From: Rathayibacter sp. SW19
GTDB taxonomy: Bacteria > Actinomycetota > Actinomycetes > Actinomycetales > Microbacteriaceae
DNA length: 64,000 bases
Assembly: GCF_030866825.1 (NCBI RefSeq)
Contig: NZ_CP133020.1
Coordinates: 3,162,001 to 3,226,000, forward strand
Direction: 5' to 3'
The notes beneath the pieces are model-generated. The model ran no database searches and had not been told where the DNA came from. It worked only from the letters and a program-made list of their open reading frames with translations. Below are positions 43,347 through 52,374 of this stretch, piece by piece. Each line of letters begins with the position of its first letter. The stretch's first letter is position 1. Both the position numbers and the translations under genes were made by a program.

Positions 43347-44441
43347 CTACAAGTGACCTCTGATCGAATCGCGTATCGTGTCCGCATACCGGTAAATCTC
43401 ATCCAATGTTGCAATCGGGTGCCGCGTCTCATTCTTGTCGGCGTCAAAGACTCCGACGTATTTCTGCATACTCTGGTTAAAGTGAAGACGCGCGATGGGC
43501 TTCCTATTGTTGTCGTCGAGGAGGATCGCGAAATAGGACTTCGCGTCCCGACTGGCGATGCGTTCAGGTTTCACTTCGCTACAGCCAATGGCTTTGACAA
43601 TTGCATACCCTTCGAGCTCGTCTGGAGTGGTGACGATGTCGGTATTGTGACGCGCGTCATTTTCGACCGCGTCACTGCTTTGATGAGGCTTCGGGTCGTC
43701 ACTGACTTCAGCAGAGGTGAACTCATTTGTGCCCAGCGCCGTCTTTAGCCGTCCGTTGACCTGGTCATTGAGGTACTGAGATGCAGCTTTTGCGACAAGG
43801 CCTGTGAACTGTTCGCGGACCTTTTGCGTGAACGAGCCCGGATAGACACGCGACGTAAAGAATTTGACCCAGTCATCGGATGGATCTCGGAATTCCGCGC
43901 CAATTGCACGCTTGATCTGGCTGACGTATTTGAGTTCTTCAGCGGCGCTGATGACGGAATCAAGGTCAAACGTGTCCTTGGTCAGCTTGGACAACTCCGC
44001 GACGAGCACAGGATCGATCTCCGCTAGATCGAGAACGAGGAACGGCTTGTCGTCCATCCGATTTGGTGCGTCGAGGTCGGTGTAGAAGTTGTACACCTGC
44101 CCGTTTGTTAGAAGCGCAATCCGAGCGTTGGTGGCGGCGAAGTATCGAAAGAGTTGTGACGCGTGTTCCAAGTCGAGCGGTATCGTCGACGATTTGCATT
44201 CGACGAGGATCTGAACTTCGCCGTCCCGCATGATTGCGTAGTCGATCTTCTCACCTTTTTTCAGCCCAATGTCGGCTGTGAATTCCGGCACGACTTCGAG
44301 AGGATCGAACACGTCATATCCGAGAACGGTTGCCAGAAATGGCATGACGAATGCATTCTTGGTGGCTTCTTCGGTCTGGATGAATCCGCTCTGATTCCGA
44401 ACCTTGGTGGCGAGAGCATTGAGGCGTTCGATAAAATCCAA
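43347..44441 (-). CDS. Restriction endonuclease-like protein (HsdR_N_2 / COG4748 type)
   Basis: 364 residues. The N-terminal half resembles the HsdR N-terminal nuclease domain: Asp67 in KIDYAIMRDGEV and Glu81/Lys83 in QILVECKSS form a PD-(D/E)xK site, followed by LDLEHASQLFRYFAATNARIALLTNGQVYNFYTD. The C-terminal part (GSFTQKVREQFTGLVAKAAS) has no recognised motif. No methylase or specificity gene is nearby. Base use is clearly less GC-rich than the flanks, which suggests transfer. A defence role is plausible but unproven. Confidence 0.83.
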   Translation of the reverse strand: MDFIERLNALATKVRNQSGFIQTEEATKNAFVMPFLATVLGYDVFDPLEVVPEFTADIGLKKGEKIDYAIMRDGEVQILVECKSSTIPLDLEHASQLFRYFAATNARIALLTNGQVYNFYTDLDAPNRMDDKPFLVLDLAEIDPVLVAELSKLTKDTFDLDSVISAAEELKYVSQIKRAIGAEFRDPSDDWVKFFTSRVYPGSFTQKVREQFTGLVAKAASQYLNDQVNGRLKTALGTNEFTSAEVSDDPKPHQSSDAVENDARHNTDIVTTPDELEGYAIVKAIGCSEVKPERIASRDAKSYFAILLDDNNRKPIARLHFNQSMQKYVGVFDADKNETRHPIATLDEIYRYADTIRDSIRGHL

Positions 44442-45095
44442 GGTTCCTCCGAAATGCGTTTGTGTTCTTCGGAGATTACTGCTCTCCCGCTATCGACGTG
44501 AGTGCTTGCACCCCAAACTGGGGGCAGGATTGATCAACCGCAGCGTGTACTCGTCTCTTGACAGGCCATTCCCGAGCGCGCTAAAGCTCTTGAAATCCCA
44601 TCGATCGCAGGTGGTCACCGCATCGCGTCGCGCCGTCTTTGCAGCGCCAGTGTGGCGCCTCGTGGACCGCGTGTGCGGCCGCGATCCGGCGGCGCTTGAC
44701 TCGGGCCCCAATCGGCACTTCAGCCTCGGTGCGGATGCGCCGTTGGAAGCGCGGGATTATTACCACGGTTGAGCGCCAAACGCTGCGCGCCTCTTCGGTC
44801 GCTTGTTCATCGTCAACATGATCGAATTCAGCAGCCCCAGTCGCGCCGTCGCTCACAGCCCAGCTTCGGCCACCGGCACCCCGTTGCATGATACGTATGA
44901 CAGTCACTCCCGTTCAGTTCCTGCGCTGGCCCCGGAATCCGATGAGCGAGGGATTCCCTTCGAGTTGCTCTTGTCTCACTCTTCAGGACAGCGCCCACAA
45001 GCCCTGCTGTAGTAACGATTTCGAGACACTCGCTGGCGCTCGCTCCTCAATCAACGGCTCGTGCAATCTGCCTAGTCGCAGTCAACGGCGCGAGA
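44442..45095. other. 654 bases without a convincing gene
   Basis: The stretch between the nuclease gene and glpX holds only short frames with no recognisable domain. The least implausible is a minus-strand frame of 108 codons (44581-44907, GTG start) containing EFDHVDDEQATEEARSVW; I cannot support it by motif or a ribosome site. At 45018-45062 a short copy of the palindromic repeat appears. The region looks like a decayed or foreign junction. Confidence 0.6.
45018..45062. repeat. Short palindromic-repeat remnant downstream of glpX
   Basis: TTTCGAGACACTCGCTGGCG followed by CTCGCTCCTCAATCAACGGC matches the right arm of the family (TCTCGATACGCTCGCTGGCG...CTACTCGACCA) with several changes. One arm only. 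Confidence 0.75.
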
Positions 45096-46082
45096 CTAGA
45101 GCCACTTCTCCACGAGGTGGTCTGCGACCACCCGGCGAACAGTGCCCGACTTCGAGCGAAGAACGACGGACTCGGTGCGAATGATCGGACCCTTGCGTTC
45201 GACTCCGCGCACGAGTTCACCGTTGGTGACGCCGGTGGCGACGAAATAAGTGTTGTCGCCCTTGACCAGGTCCTCGGCTTCGAGCACGCGATCCAGGTCA
45301 TGCCCTGCGTCGATGGCCCGCTGTCGCTCCGCGTCGTCTTTCGGCCGCAACTGGGCCTGGATCAGGCCGCCGAGCGCTTTCACCGCGCACGCGGTAATGA
45401 TGCCCTCGGGCGTGCCGCCGACCCCGACGCACATGTCGATGTATGACTCGTAGCGGGCGGCATTGATCCCGCCGGCGACGTCGCCGTCCAGGAGCAATCG
45501 GGTGCCTGCTCCCGCCGAGTGGACCTCGTCGATCAACTCGGTGTGGCGCGGCCGGTCGAGGATGGCGATCCGCATTTCGCCGACCTCTTTGCCCTTCGCC
45601 TTCGCAAGTGCACGGATATTCTCCGCGACCGGCTTGCGAATGTCGATGACCCCGATTCCCGATGCGTCACACACGATCTTGTTCATGTAGAACACGGCCG
45701 ACGGGTCGTACATGCTGCCCCGATCGGACACCGCGATCATGGAGAGCGCGTTCTGCCGGCCCGCCGCCGTGAGCGACGTTCCGTCGATCGGGTCCACGGC
45801 GATGTCGCACGAAGGCCCTCTGCCATTGCCGACGTGCTCGCCGTTGTACAGCATCGGGGCGTTGTCCTTCTCCCCTTCGCCGATCACGACGACGCCGTCG
45901 AAATTGACGGTACCGAGAAATGTGCGCATCGCATCCACGGCGGCACCGTCGGCATCGTTCTTGCGTCCCTTGCCGATCCACGGTGCGGCGCGAATCGCCG
46001 CCGCCTCGGTGGCACGGACCAGCTCGAGTGCGAGGTTGCGGTCGGGGTGCAAATAGAGCGACGCGGTGTCGGTGTTGGTCAC
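45096..46082 (-). CDS. glpX: Class II fructose-1,6-bisphosphatase
   Basis: Gluconeogenic phosphatase hydrolysing fructose-1,6-bisphosphate, 328 residues. GEGEKDNAPMLYNGE and DIAVDPIDGTSLTAAG are the metal-binding motifs of the lithium-sensitive phosphatase superfamily, and GVGGTPEGIITACAVKALGG is the GlpX signature. The frame is open to 46232, but AGGAGG six bases before GTG 46082 sets the start. Most actinobacteria use this class II enzyme as their sole FBPase. It lies divergently from fba, with the palindromic repeat between. Confidence 0.96.
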   Translation of the reverse strand: MTNTDTASLYLHPDRNLALELVRATEAAAIRAAPWIGKGRKNDADGAAVDAMRTFLGTVNFDGVVVIGEGEKDNAPMLYNGEHVGNGRGPSCDIAVDPIDGTSLTAAGRQNALSMIAVSDRGSMYDPSAVFYMNKIVCDASGIGVIDIRKPVAENIRALAKAKGKEVGEMRIAILDRPRHTELIDEVHSAGAGTRLLLDGDVAGGINAARYESYIDMCVGVGGTPEGIITACAVKALGGLIQAQLRPKDDAERQRAIDAGHDLDRVLEAEDLVKGDNTYFVATGVTNGELVRGVERKGPIIRTESVVLRSKSGTVRRVVADHLVEKWL

Positions 46083-46235
46083 GTGAGTCCTCCTGAAGGG
46101 TCGAATGCTGTGCGGACACGCGGCAGGAAACCTCAGTCGAAGCAACACTGCCAACTCGCCCAGTCTACCGACGGCGATGCGCTGAGCCAGCGGAATCCGG
46201 CGCGCCGAACACCCGTGCCTGATCCCGCGCAATAG

Positions 46236-46402
46236 CTGGCGTAACCCTTCGTTGGTCGAGTAGCCCGCGAGCGCAGCGAGCTGGCGTAACCCCTCGGTGG
46301 TCGAGTAGCCCGCGAGCGCAGCGAGCAGGCATATCGAGACCCCGTGACCTGCTCTACGGGGGTCTCGATACGCTCGCTGGGGCTCGCTACTCGACCACCG
46401 GG
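46236..46402. repeat. Palindromic repeat with 45-base tandem duplication, upstream of fba
   Basis: Two consecutive 45-base units (46236-46280 and 46281-46325, two differences) each read CTGGCGTAACCC, then GGTCGAGTAGCCCGCGAGCG. The palindrome then closes through AGGCATATCGAGACC and GGTCTCGATACGCTCGCTGG to GCTACTCGACCACC. It fills most of the 384-base divergent gap between glpX and fba and ends 64 bases before the fba start. Confidence 0.9.
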
Positions 46403-46466
46403 GGCGCTGACGCTCGCTGCTGACTAGACTTGGCCCCGTTCACTGCACGACGCTCGAGGAGATTCC

Positions 46467-47492
46467 ATGCCCATCGCAACCCCGGACCAATACGCCGAGA
46501 TGCTAGACAAAGCGAAGAAGAACGGGTTCGCCTACCCGGCGTTCAACGTATCGTCGTCGCAGACCATCAACTCGGTGCTTCAGGGCCTCACCGAAGCAGG
46601 CAGCGACGGCATCATCCAGGTGACGACAGGCGGCGCAGACTACTTCGCGGGCCAGACCGTGAAGGCGCGCGCCACAGGCGCGATCGCGTTCGCGAAGTTC
46701 GCCACGGAGGTCGCCAAGAACTACCCCATTACGGTGGCCCTTCACACTGACCATTGCCCGAAGCCCGCCCTCGAGGACTTCGTCCTGCCGCTGATCGCGG
46801 CGAGTGAAGAAGAGGTCAAGGCGGGCCGGGGTCCGATATTCCAGTCGCACATGTGGGACGGTTCGTCCGTGCCGCTTGCGGAAAACCTGACAATTGCGCA
46901 GGACATGATCAAGCGCACGAAGGCGATCAACGCGATCCTCGAGGTCGAGATCGGTGTCGTCGGCGGCGAAGAGGACGGCGTCAGCCACGAGATCAACGAG
47001 CACCTCTACACGACGCTCGACGACGCGAGCAAACTCGTCGATGCGCTCGGCTTTGGCGAGAACGGCCGCTATATGGCCGCGCTGACGTTCGGCAATGTGC
47101 ACGGCGTGTACAAGCCCGGCAACGTGAAGCTGCGCCCCGAGTTGCTCGGCGAGATCCAGGCCGGCCTGGCCGAGAAATACGGCCACGGGCCGAAGCCGCT
47201 CGACCTGGTCTTCCACGGCGGCTCCGGTTCCAGCGCTGAGGAGATCGCAGAAGCCGTCAGCAATGGTGTCATCAAGATGAACGTCGATACGGATACGCAG
47301 TATGCGTTCACCCGTTCGATCGCTGGCTACATGTTCACGCACTACGACGGCGTGCTCAAGGTTGACGGCGAGGTCGGAACCAAGAAGGTCTACGATCCGC
47401 GCGCCTGGGGCAAGGTCGCAGAGACGGCAATGGCGCAGCGCGTCATCGAGGCCGCCCAGCAACTCGGCTCAGCCGACCAGTCAGGCAAGTAG
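46467..47492 (+). CDS. fba: Class II fructose-bisphosphate aldolase
   Basis: Zn-dependent aldolase splitting or forming fructose-1,6-bisphosphate, 341 residues, the length of the long class IIA form. His93 and Asp95/His96 in ALHTDHCPKP, Glu-rich zinc region EVEIGVVGGEEDGVSHE, phosphate-binding VFHGGSGSSAEEI and NVDTDTQYAFTRSIAGYM are present. GAGGAG 6 bases upstream supports the start. A TAGACT box at 46425-46430 could be the -10 of its promoter, just after the palindromic repeat. Confidence 0.97.
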   Translation: MPIATPDQYAEMLDKAKKNGFAYPAFNVSSSQTINSVLQGLTEAGSDGIIQVTTGGADYFAGQTVKARATGAIAFAKFATEVAKNYPITVALHTDHCPKPALEDFVLPLIAASEEEVKAGRGPIFQSHMWDGSSVPLAENLTIAQDMIKRTKAINAILEVEIGVVGGEEDGVSHEINEHLYTTLDDASKLVDALGFGENGRYMAALTFGNVHGVYKPGNVKLRPELLGEIQAGLAEKYGHGPKPLDLVFHGGSGSSAEEIAEAVSNGVIKMNVDTDTQYAFTRSIAGYMFTHYDGVLKVDGEVGTKKVYDPRAWGKVAETAMAQRVIEAAQQLGSADQSGK

Positions 47493-47516
47493 CCACGCTG
47501 ACAGCGAGCCGCTACT

Positions 47517-47584
47517 GCGCTGTCACCATTACCGCACTGTGACCATTACTGCACTGTGACCATTACAGCACTGTGACCATTACA
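47517..47584. repeat. 17-base tandem repeat, four units
   Basis: Units GCGCTGTCACCATTACC, GCACTGTGACCATTACT and twice GCACTGTGACCATTACA fill the gap between the convergent fba and pntB genes. The last unit includes the pntB stop codon (TTA, 47580-47582 on the plus strand). Confidence 0.92.
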
Positions 47585-48953
47585 GAGCTTTGACGGCCCC
47601 GAGCACCTTCGCCAGCGAGTCCTTGGCGTCTCCGAACAGCAGCGTGGTCTTCGGGTCGTAGAGCAGTTCGTTCTCAATGCCGGCGAACCCTGGACGCATA
47701 GATCGCTTCAGGAACACCACCTGAGCCGCCTGCCCGACCTCGAGGATCGGCATCCCGTAGATCGGTGAACCAGGCGTCGACTTCGCCGCCGGATTGACCA
47801 CGTCATTGGCGCCGACGACGAGTGCCACATCCGTGTTCTTGAACTCCGGATTGACTTCGTCAAGTTCTTTGAGTGACTCGTATGGCACATTCGCCTCGGC
47901 GAGCAGCACGTTCATGTGCCCGGGCATGCGGCCGGCGACCGGGTGGATGCCGTACTCCACCTCGACCCCGCGCGACTCGAGCTCGGCGGCAAGTTCCGCA
48001 ACAGTGTGCTGTCCCTGTGCCACTGCCAGCCCGTAGCCGGGCACGATCACGACGCGCTGCGCGTAACCGAGCAGCACGGCGACGTCTTGCGTGGTTGAGG
48101 TGCGCACGGGGCGGTTGCTGACTTCGGTCGAGCCCGCACTCGAACCGCCCCGGAACGCTCCGAAGAGGATGCCTGTGAGCCCGCGACCCATCGCGGCCGC
48201 CATCACTTTCGTCAGAATCGTTCCGCTGGCGCCCACGAGCGTGCCGGCCACGACGAGCAGCACATTGGCCAGCACGATTCCGGATGCCGCGACCGCGACG
48301 CCCGTGAACGCGTTCAGCAGGGAGATAACGATCGGCACGTCGGCACCACCGACCGGCAGCACGAGCAGGAGGCCCGCACCGAGGCCGAGGACCAGAAGCA
48401 CGACTGCCCACGGCCACGCACCGAACCAGATCACGATGCCGCCCGACACGACGCAGGCAACCAGCACGCCGGTCATCACCCAGCGCATCCCGGCGAACAT
48501 CAGCGGTCGCCCGCTGATGATGCCCTGAAGCTTTCCGATCGTCACGGCCGACCCGGAGAATGACACGGCACCGACCAGCATGGTGAACACGACAGCGAGG
48601 CGCACCCACGGATTCGGGGAATGCCCGAGTTCGAGCACAGCCACCAAGGCGGCCGCCCCGCCGCCGACTCCGTTGAAGCCGGCGACAAGCTGCGGAACCT
48701 GGGTCATCTTCACGAGCCGTGCGATCGGTACGGCGATCAGTGCGCCCAGCGCGATTGCGCCGAGGATCCACGGAAGGTTCACGAGCCGGGTCGAGAAGAA
48801 CACCGTGAGCACCGCAAGCAAAGCGCCGCCGGCCCCGATCAGATTACCGCGACGTGCACTGCGCGGCGAACTCAGCCCCTTGAGCGCGACGATGAAGCAA
48901 ACGGCGGCGACCAGGTCGAGCAGCGCGGCCCACTCCGGCGGCAGGAGACTCAC
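47580..48953 (-). CDS. pntB: NAD(P) transhydrogenase, beta subunit
   Basis: Membrane and NADP-binding subunit of the proton-translocating transhydrogenase, which makes NADPH from NADH using the proton gradient. 457 residues: eight or nine hydrophobic segments (1 to about 265), then the NADP domain with VVIVPGYGLAVAQGQH, GIHPVAGRMPGHMNVLLAEANVPY and VGANDVVNPAA. Its start overlaps the stop of the small subunit gene (TGATG). Last gene of a three-gene pnt operon. Confidence 0.96.
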   Translation of the reverse strand: MSLLPPEWAALLDLVAAVCFIVALKGLSSPRSARRGNLIGAGGALLAVLTVFFSTRLVNLPWILGAIALGALIAVPIARLVKMTQVPQLVAGFNGVGGGAAALVAVLELGHSPNPWVRLAVVFTMLVGAVSFSGSAVTIGKLQGIISGRPLMFAGMRWVMTGVLVACVVSGGIVIWFGAWPWAVVLLVLGLGAGLLLVLPVGGADVPIVISLLNAFTGVAVAASGIVLANVLLVVAGTLVGASGTILTKVMAAAMGRGLTGILFGAFRGGSSAGSTEVSNRPVRTSTTQDVAVLLGYAQRVVIVPGYGLAVAQGQHTVAELAAELESRGVEVEYGIHPVAGRMPGHMNVLLAEANVPYESLKELDEVNPEFKNTDVALVVGANDVVNPAAKSTPGSPIYGMPILEVGQAAQVVFLKRSMRPGFAGIENELLYDPKTTLLFGDAKDSLAKVLGAVKAL

Positions 48954-49333
48954 TCGGCGTCATCCTTCTTCGGTGCCGGGCCGGCGACCTGACCAGCTGC
49001 CTGCCCGGCGACCGGGCCGACCGCCGCACCGGGCGCGGCTGCCGGCTTTGTCACAGGCTTTCTGCCCCGGAACATCTCCAGCATCCTGTCAGTGACAACG
49101 AAGCCGCCGACCATGTTCGCTGTGGCCAGCACGACCGCCACCAACGCAATGCCGAGCAGCCACGGGTTGCTCGTCTGGCCGGCGACGATGATCGCTCCGA
49201 CCAGGATGATGCCGTGGATCGCATTCGCACCAGACATCAACGGAGTGTGCAATTTGCTCGTCACTTTCGAGACGACCTCGAAGCCGACGAACACCGACAG
49301 CACGACCACCGTCAAGAGCGTCACAGCATCCAT
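48950..49333 (-). CDS. pntA2: NAD(P) transhydrogenase, alpha subunit membrane part
   Basis: 127-residue subunit corresponding to the C-terminal membrane region of E. coli PntA. Three or four helices (LLTVVVLSVFVGFEVVSKV, HGIILVGAIIVAGQ, LLGIALVAVVLATANMVGGFVV) and the conserved HTPLMSGANAIHGI. The tail (PAAAPGAAVGPVAGQAAGQVAGPAPKKDDAE) is Ala/Pro/Gly-rich and disordered. Start and stop overlap both neighbours, so pntA1-pntA2-pntB are tightly coupled. Confidence 0.95.
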   Translation of the reverse strand: MDAVTLLTVVVLSVFVGFEVVSKVTSKLHTPLMSGANAIHGIILVGAIIVAGQTSNPWLLGIALVAVVLATANMVGGFVVTDRMLEMFRGRKPVTKPAAAPGAAVGPVAGQAAGQVAGPAPKKDDAE

Positions 49334-50574
49334 CAGTCCTCCTCGTTCGCGGGGCGCTCCTGCGCCTCATGCAGATCGTCTTCTCGCGTCTCATGCACGT
49401 CGTCACGCTGCGTCTCGCCGGGCACCAAGGCACCGTCCGCAGCCTCTGCCAGTGCCGCCGCGGTCGGCGCGTGCCGCACTTCGCCGTCGTGTGTCAGGCA
49501 GGTTGCCGCGACGATCTCATCACTGAAGTCGGGTGCGACCACGCCATTCGTCGTCATCAGCGCCAAGAGGTTGGCGACATTCTTCGCATACAGCCGCGAG
49601 GCGTCCGTCGCGACCGCGGAAGGGGCATCCGCCAATCCGACCACGGTGACCTGGCCGTCCTGGACCGGCACGAGCACGTCCTCCCCGGCGATGACACCCT
49701 CGACATTCCCGCCGGATTCCGCAGCCAGATCGATCACGACGGAACCCGGGCGCATCGCCGCCACCATCTCTTTCGTGACCAGAAGCGGGGCAGCGCGACC
49801 GGGAATCGCGGCCGTGGTGATCAGCACATCGGATGACGCGACATGCGGAGCAAGCAGCTCTCGCTGGCGCGCACCGCGATCCTGGCTCAACTCGCGCGCG
49901 TATCCGCCGGCCGTCTCCGCCGTTGTGACGTCCAGCGAGATGAACGTGCCGCCGATGGAGGCCACCTCCTCGGCCGACGATGGCCGGATATCGTTGGCTG
50001 ACACCCGCGCACCAAGACGCTTCGCGGTGCCGATCGCCTGAAGGCCGGCGACGCCTGCGCCGAGCACGAGTACCTTGGCCGGTGGGATGGTGCCCGCCGC
50101 GGTCATGTAGAGCGGAAAGAACCGCGGAAAGCGGATGGCTGCCTCCAGCACCGCGCGATAGCCGGAGACGAGCGCTTGCGAGCTGAGCGCATCCATCGAC
50201 TGCGAGCGCGAGATGCGAGGCACCAGCTCAAGCGCGAATGCAGTCACACCACCGCGGGCGAGCACGCGCACCGTTTCCAATTCGGTGCCGGGCGAGGCAA
50301 GGCCGATGGTGATCGCGCCGGAGTGCAGCCGTCCGGCCAGCTGCGGGTCGAGGGGCCGCACGTGGCCGAGCACGTCGAGGTCTTCGACGACCAGGCGTTC
50401 GGCGATCCTCGCGCCCGCTTTGCTAAAGGCGGAATCGGGGTAACCGGCACATTCCCCAGCACCGGACTCGACCCTCACATCCAGGCCGAGGCCCACCAGT
50501 TGTTCGACGGTTTCAGGAGTCGCGGCAACGCGGCGTTCGCCCGCACGAGACTCACGGGCAATTCCGACGCGCAC
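49333..50574 (-). CDS. pntA1: NAD(P) transhydrogenase, alpha subunit NAD-binding part
   Basis: 413-residue soluble dI component, AlaDH/PNT family. MRVGIARESRAGERRVAATPETV is the family N-terminus, KVLVLGAGVAGLQAIGTAKRLGARVSAND the NAD-binding Rossmann motif, and VIDLAAESGGNVEG the RxD-loop side. The last 50 or so residues are charged and low complexity (ETREDDLHEAQERPANEED). GTG 50574 has GAGGAG upstream. The alpha subunit is split into two genes here, as in Rhodospirillum-type enzymes, unlike E. coli. Confidence 0.95.
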   Translation of the reverse strand: MRVGIARESRAGERRVAATPETVEQLVGLGLDVRVESGAGECAGYPDSAFSKAGARIAERLVVEDLDVLGHVRPLDPQLAGRLHSGAITIGLASPGTELETVRVLARGGVTAFALELVPRISRSQSMDALSSQALVSGYRAVLEAAIRFPRFFPLYMTAAGTIPPAKVLVLGAGVAGLQAIGTAKRLGARVSANDIRPSSAEEVASIGGTFISLDVTTAETAGGYARELSQDRGARQRELLAPHVASSDVLITTAAIPGRAAPLLVTKEMVAAMRPGSVVIDLAAESGGNVEGVIAGEDVLVPVQDGQVTVVGLADAPSAVATDASRLYAKNVANLLALMTTNGVVAPDFSDEIVAATCLTHDGEVRHAPTAAALAEAADGALVPGETQRDDVHETREDDLHEAQERPANEED

Positions 50575-50638
50575 AGGCGGCTCCTCTCGGGTTGTCTCCA
50601 GCGTATCGCCAGCGCGCAGATTGTCGCGGAAACCAGCG

Positions 50639-51241
50639 TCAGACGTTCTTCGTCATGTATGCAACGAAGCTCGGGTCACCGAGAAAAAGGATCAGGAAAC
50701 AGATCATGCTGACCAGTGTCACGACAACGCCTGCTACGAGCGGAATCCAAAACGCGACCCGACCGGTGCGCAGGCGCGGCATCGTCAAAAGCAGGGTGCC
50801 GATCCAGGCGACGATGTAGAACACGGCCAAGGCGATGCCAAGTGCGTGCGCGAGGGGTGTCGGCGTGAACGATCCGACGCCCATCTGTTGAAAAGTCGCG
50901 TTGATGGTGCTCGACAGGTCAAACAGGCCCGGCACGGTGAACACGACATTCAGGAGTCCCAGCGCCAACAGGGCGATGGCGAAGATCCGGTCTCCGGAAT
51001 GCGCGGACGTCAGCCGCGCACTGCCGGTCCCCGGAGCGCCAGGCGCACGCTGCGAGAAACCCGGCTGCCCATCGACAGGATGCCCGTGCCCCGCGTTTTC
51101 GTGCGCGATCGGTGTGGCACGCGCGATCGGCACCGATTCGTCGTGCGCGCGTTCGGCGGGCACCTGAATGCTCGCCTTTTGCTCTTCCGGTGAGGCGTAC
51201 TCGCCGTACTGCGGTCGTGGCCGCCGATCCGGTTCGTTCAT
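50639..51241 (-). CDS. DUF6264-like membrane protein
   Basis: 200 residues. The polar N-terminal half starts with RRPRPQYGEYASPEEQ, a motif I associate with the DUF6264 family of Microbacteriaceae; then four membrane segments (FAIALLALGLLNVVFTVPG, ALGIALAVFYIVAWIGTLLL, IPLVAGVVVTLVSMICFLILFL). No function is known. Its ATG overlaps the ispH stop, so it is translated from the ispH transcript. Confidence 0.8.
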   Translation of the reverse strand: MNEPDRRPRPQYGEYASPEEQKASIQVPAERAHDESVPIARATPIAHENAGHGHPVDGQPGFSQRAPGAPGTGSARLTSAHSGDRIFAIALLALGLLNVVFTVPGLFDLSSTINATFQQMGVGSFTPTPLAHALGIALAVFYIVAWIGTLLLTMPRLRTGRVAFWIPLVAGVVVTLVSMICFLILFLGDPSFVAYMTKNV

Positions 51242-52308
51242 CGCGCGCTGGCCTTCCTGCGGCCGCCCAAGGCACGATCGTCCCGCGCTCCGGTCAGGTC
51301 TCCACGCAATTCCTTCGGCAATGAGAACATGAGATCTTCCTCTGCCGTCTTGATCTCCTGCACGTCGCCGTAGCCGGCTTCTGCCAGCTCGGCGAGTAGT
51401 TCGCGCACCAGCACCTCAGGCACGGATGCCCCGCTGGTCACTCCGACGGTGTTCACATTCTCAAGCCACTCCTGCTTCACCTCGGCGGCATAGTCGACGC
51501 GGTGCGCAGCCTTGGCTCCGTGCTCGAGTGCCACCTCGACCAGTCGAACAGAGTTGGAGGAGTTCGCCGACCCAACCACGATGACGAGTTCTGCTTCCTC
51601 TGCGACCTTCTTGATCGCCACTTGACGGTTCTGAGTCGCGTAGCAGATGTCATCGCTGGGCGGATCCTGCAGGTTCGGAAAACGTGCGCGCAGGCGACGC
51701 ACGGTCTCCATGGTCTCGTCAACGGACAAAGTGGTCTGTGACAGCCAGACGACCTTTTCCGGATCACGCACGACAAGGGTGTCAACCGCATCCGGGCTGG
51801 TGACCAGGGTCACGTGCTCCGGTGCTTCACCCGCGGTTCCCTCGACCTCTTCGTGCCCCTCATGGCCGATAAGCAGGATCTCGTAGTCGTCTCTGGCAAA
51901 ACGCACGGCCTCGCGGTGCACCTTGGTGACCAGCGGGCAGGTCGCGTCGATGGCTTGGAGACCGCGATCGGCGGCGGATCGCACCACGGACGGCGCGACG
52001 CCGTGAGCGCTGAACACCACGTGCGCCCCCACCGGCACGTCGTCGACATCGTCGACGAAGATCGCGCCCTGCCGCTCGAGGCTCGAAACAACGTGCACGT
52101 TGTGCACGATCTGCTTGCGCACGTAGACCGGCGCTCCAAACTTTTCGAGAGCCTTTTCGACGGCGACAACGGCACGATCGACACCGGCGCAATACCCGCG
52201 CGGCGCGGCGAGCAGCACCCGCTTGTGTCCGGACACCGGGGTATCCTTGAGCCTGGCCCGAGCGCCGGGCATTTCCGGGGTCGGAAGGCTGATAGTCGTG
52301 TCGCTCAC
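51238..52308 (-). CDS. ispH: 4-Hydroxy-3-methylbut-2-enyl diphosphate reductase
   Basis: Last enzyme of the MEP isoprenoid pathway, an Fe-S protein making IPP and DMAPP. The three cluster cysteines are present: Cys40 (APRGYCAGVDRA), Cys124 (DATCPLVTKVH) and Cys222 (DDICYATQNRQ). SAHGVAP and GSANSSNSVRLVEVA hold the substrate-binding His and Ser/Asn residues. 356 residues from GTG 52308 with a disordered basic tail. Divergent from xseA; feeds UppS encoded at 60065. Confidence 0.97.
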   Translation of the reverse strand: MSDTTISLPTPEMPGARARLKDTPVSGHKRVLLAAPRGYCAGVDRAVVAVEKALEKFGAPVYVRKQIVHNVHVVSSLERQGAIFVDDVDDVPVGAHVVFSAHGVAPSVVRSAADRGLQAIDATCPLVTKVHREAVRFARDDYEILLIGHEGHEEVEGTAGEAPEHVTLVTSPDAVDTLVVRDPEKVVWLSQTTLSVDETMETVRRLRARFPNLQDPPSDDICYATQNRQVAIKKVAEEAELVIVVGSANSSNSVRLVEVALEHGAKAAHRVDYAAEVKQEWLENVNTVGVTSGASVPEVLVRELLAELAEAGYGDVQEIKTAEEDLMFSLPKELRGDLTGARDDRALGGRRKASAR

Positions 52309-52374
52309 GCGTCAAGTCTACGGCGAGCGCGACCTGACCAACGCAGTCCAGCCGGCCCAGGGAAGGCGACGAAC

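Noticed and set aside
51814..52374. N-terminal extension of XseA by 187 codons
   Set aside because: It is antisense to ispH, and the family N-terminus begins after GTG 52375 with a good ribosome site.
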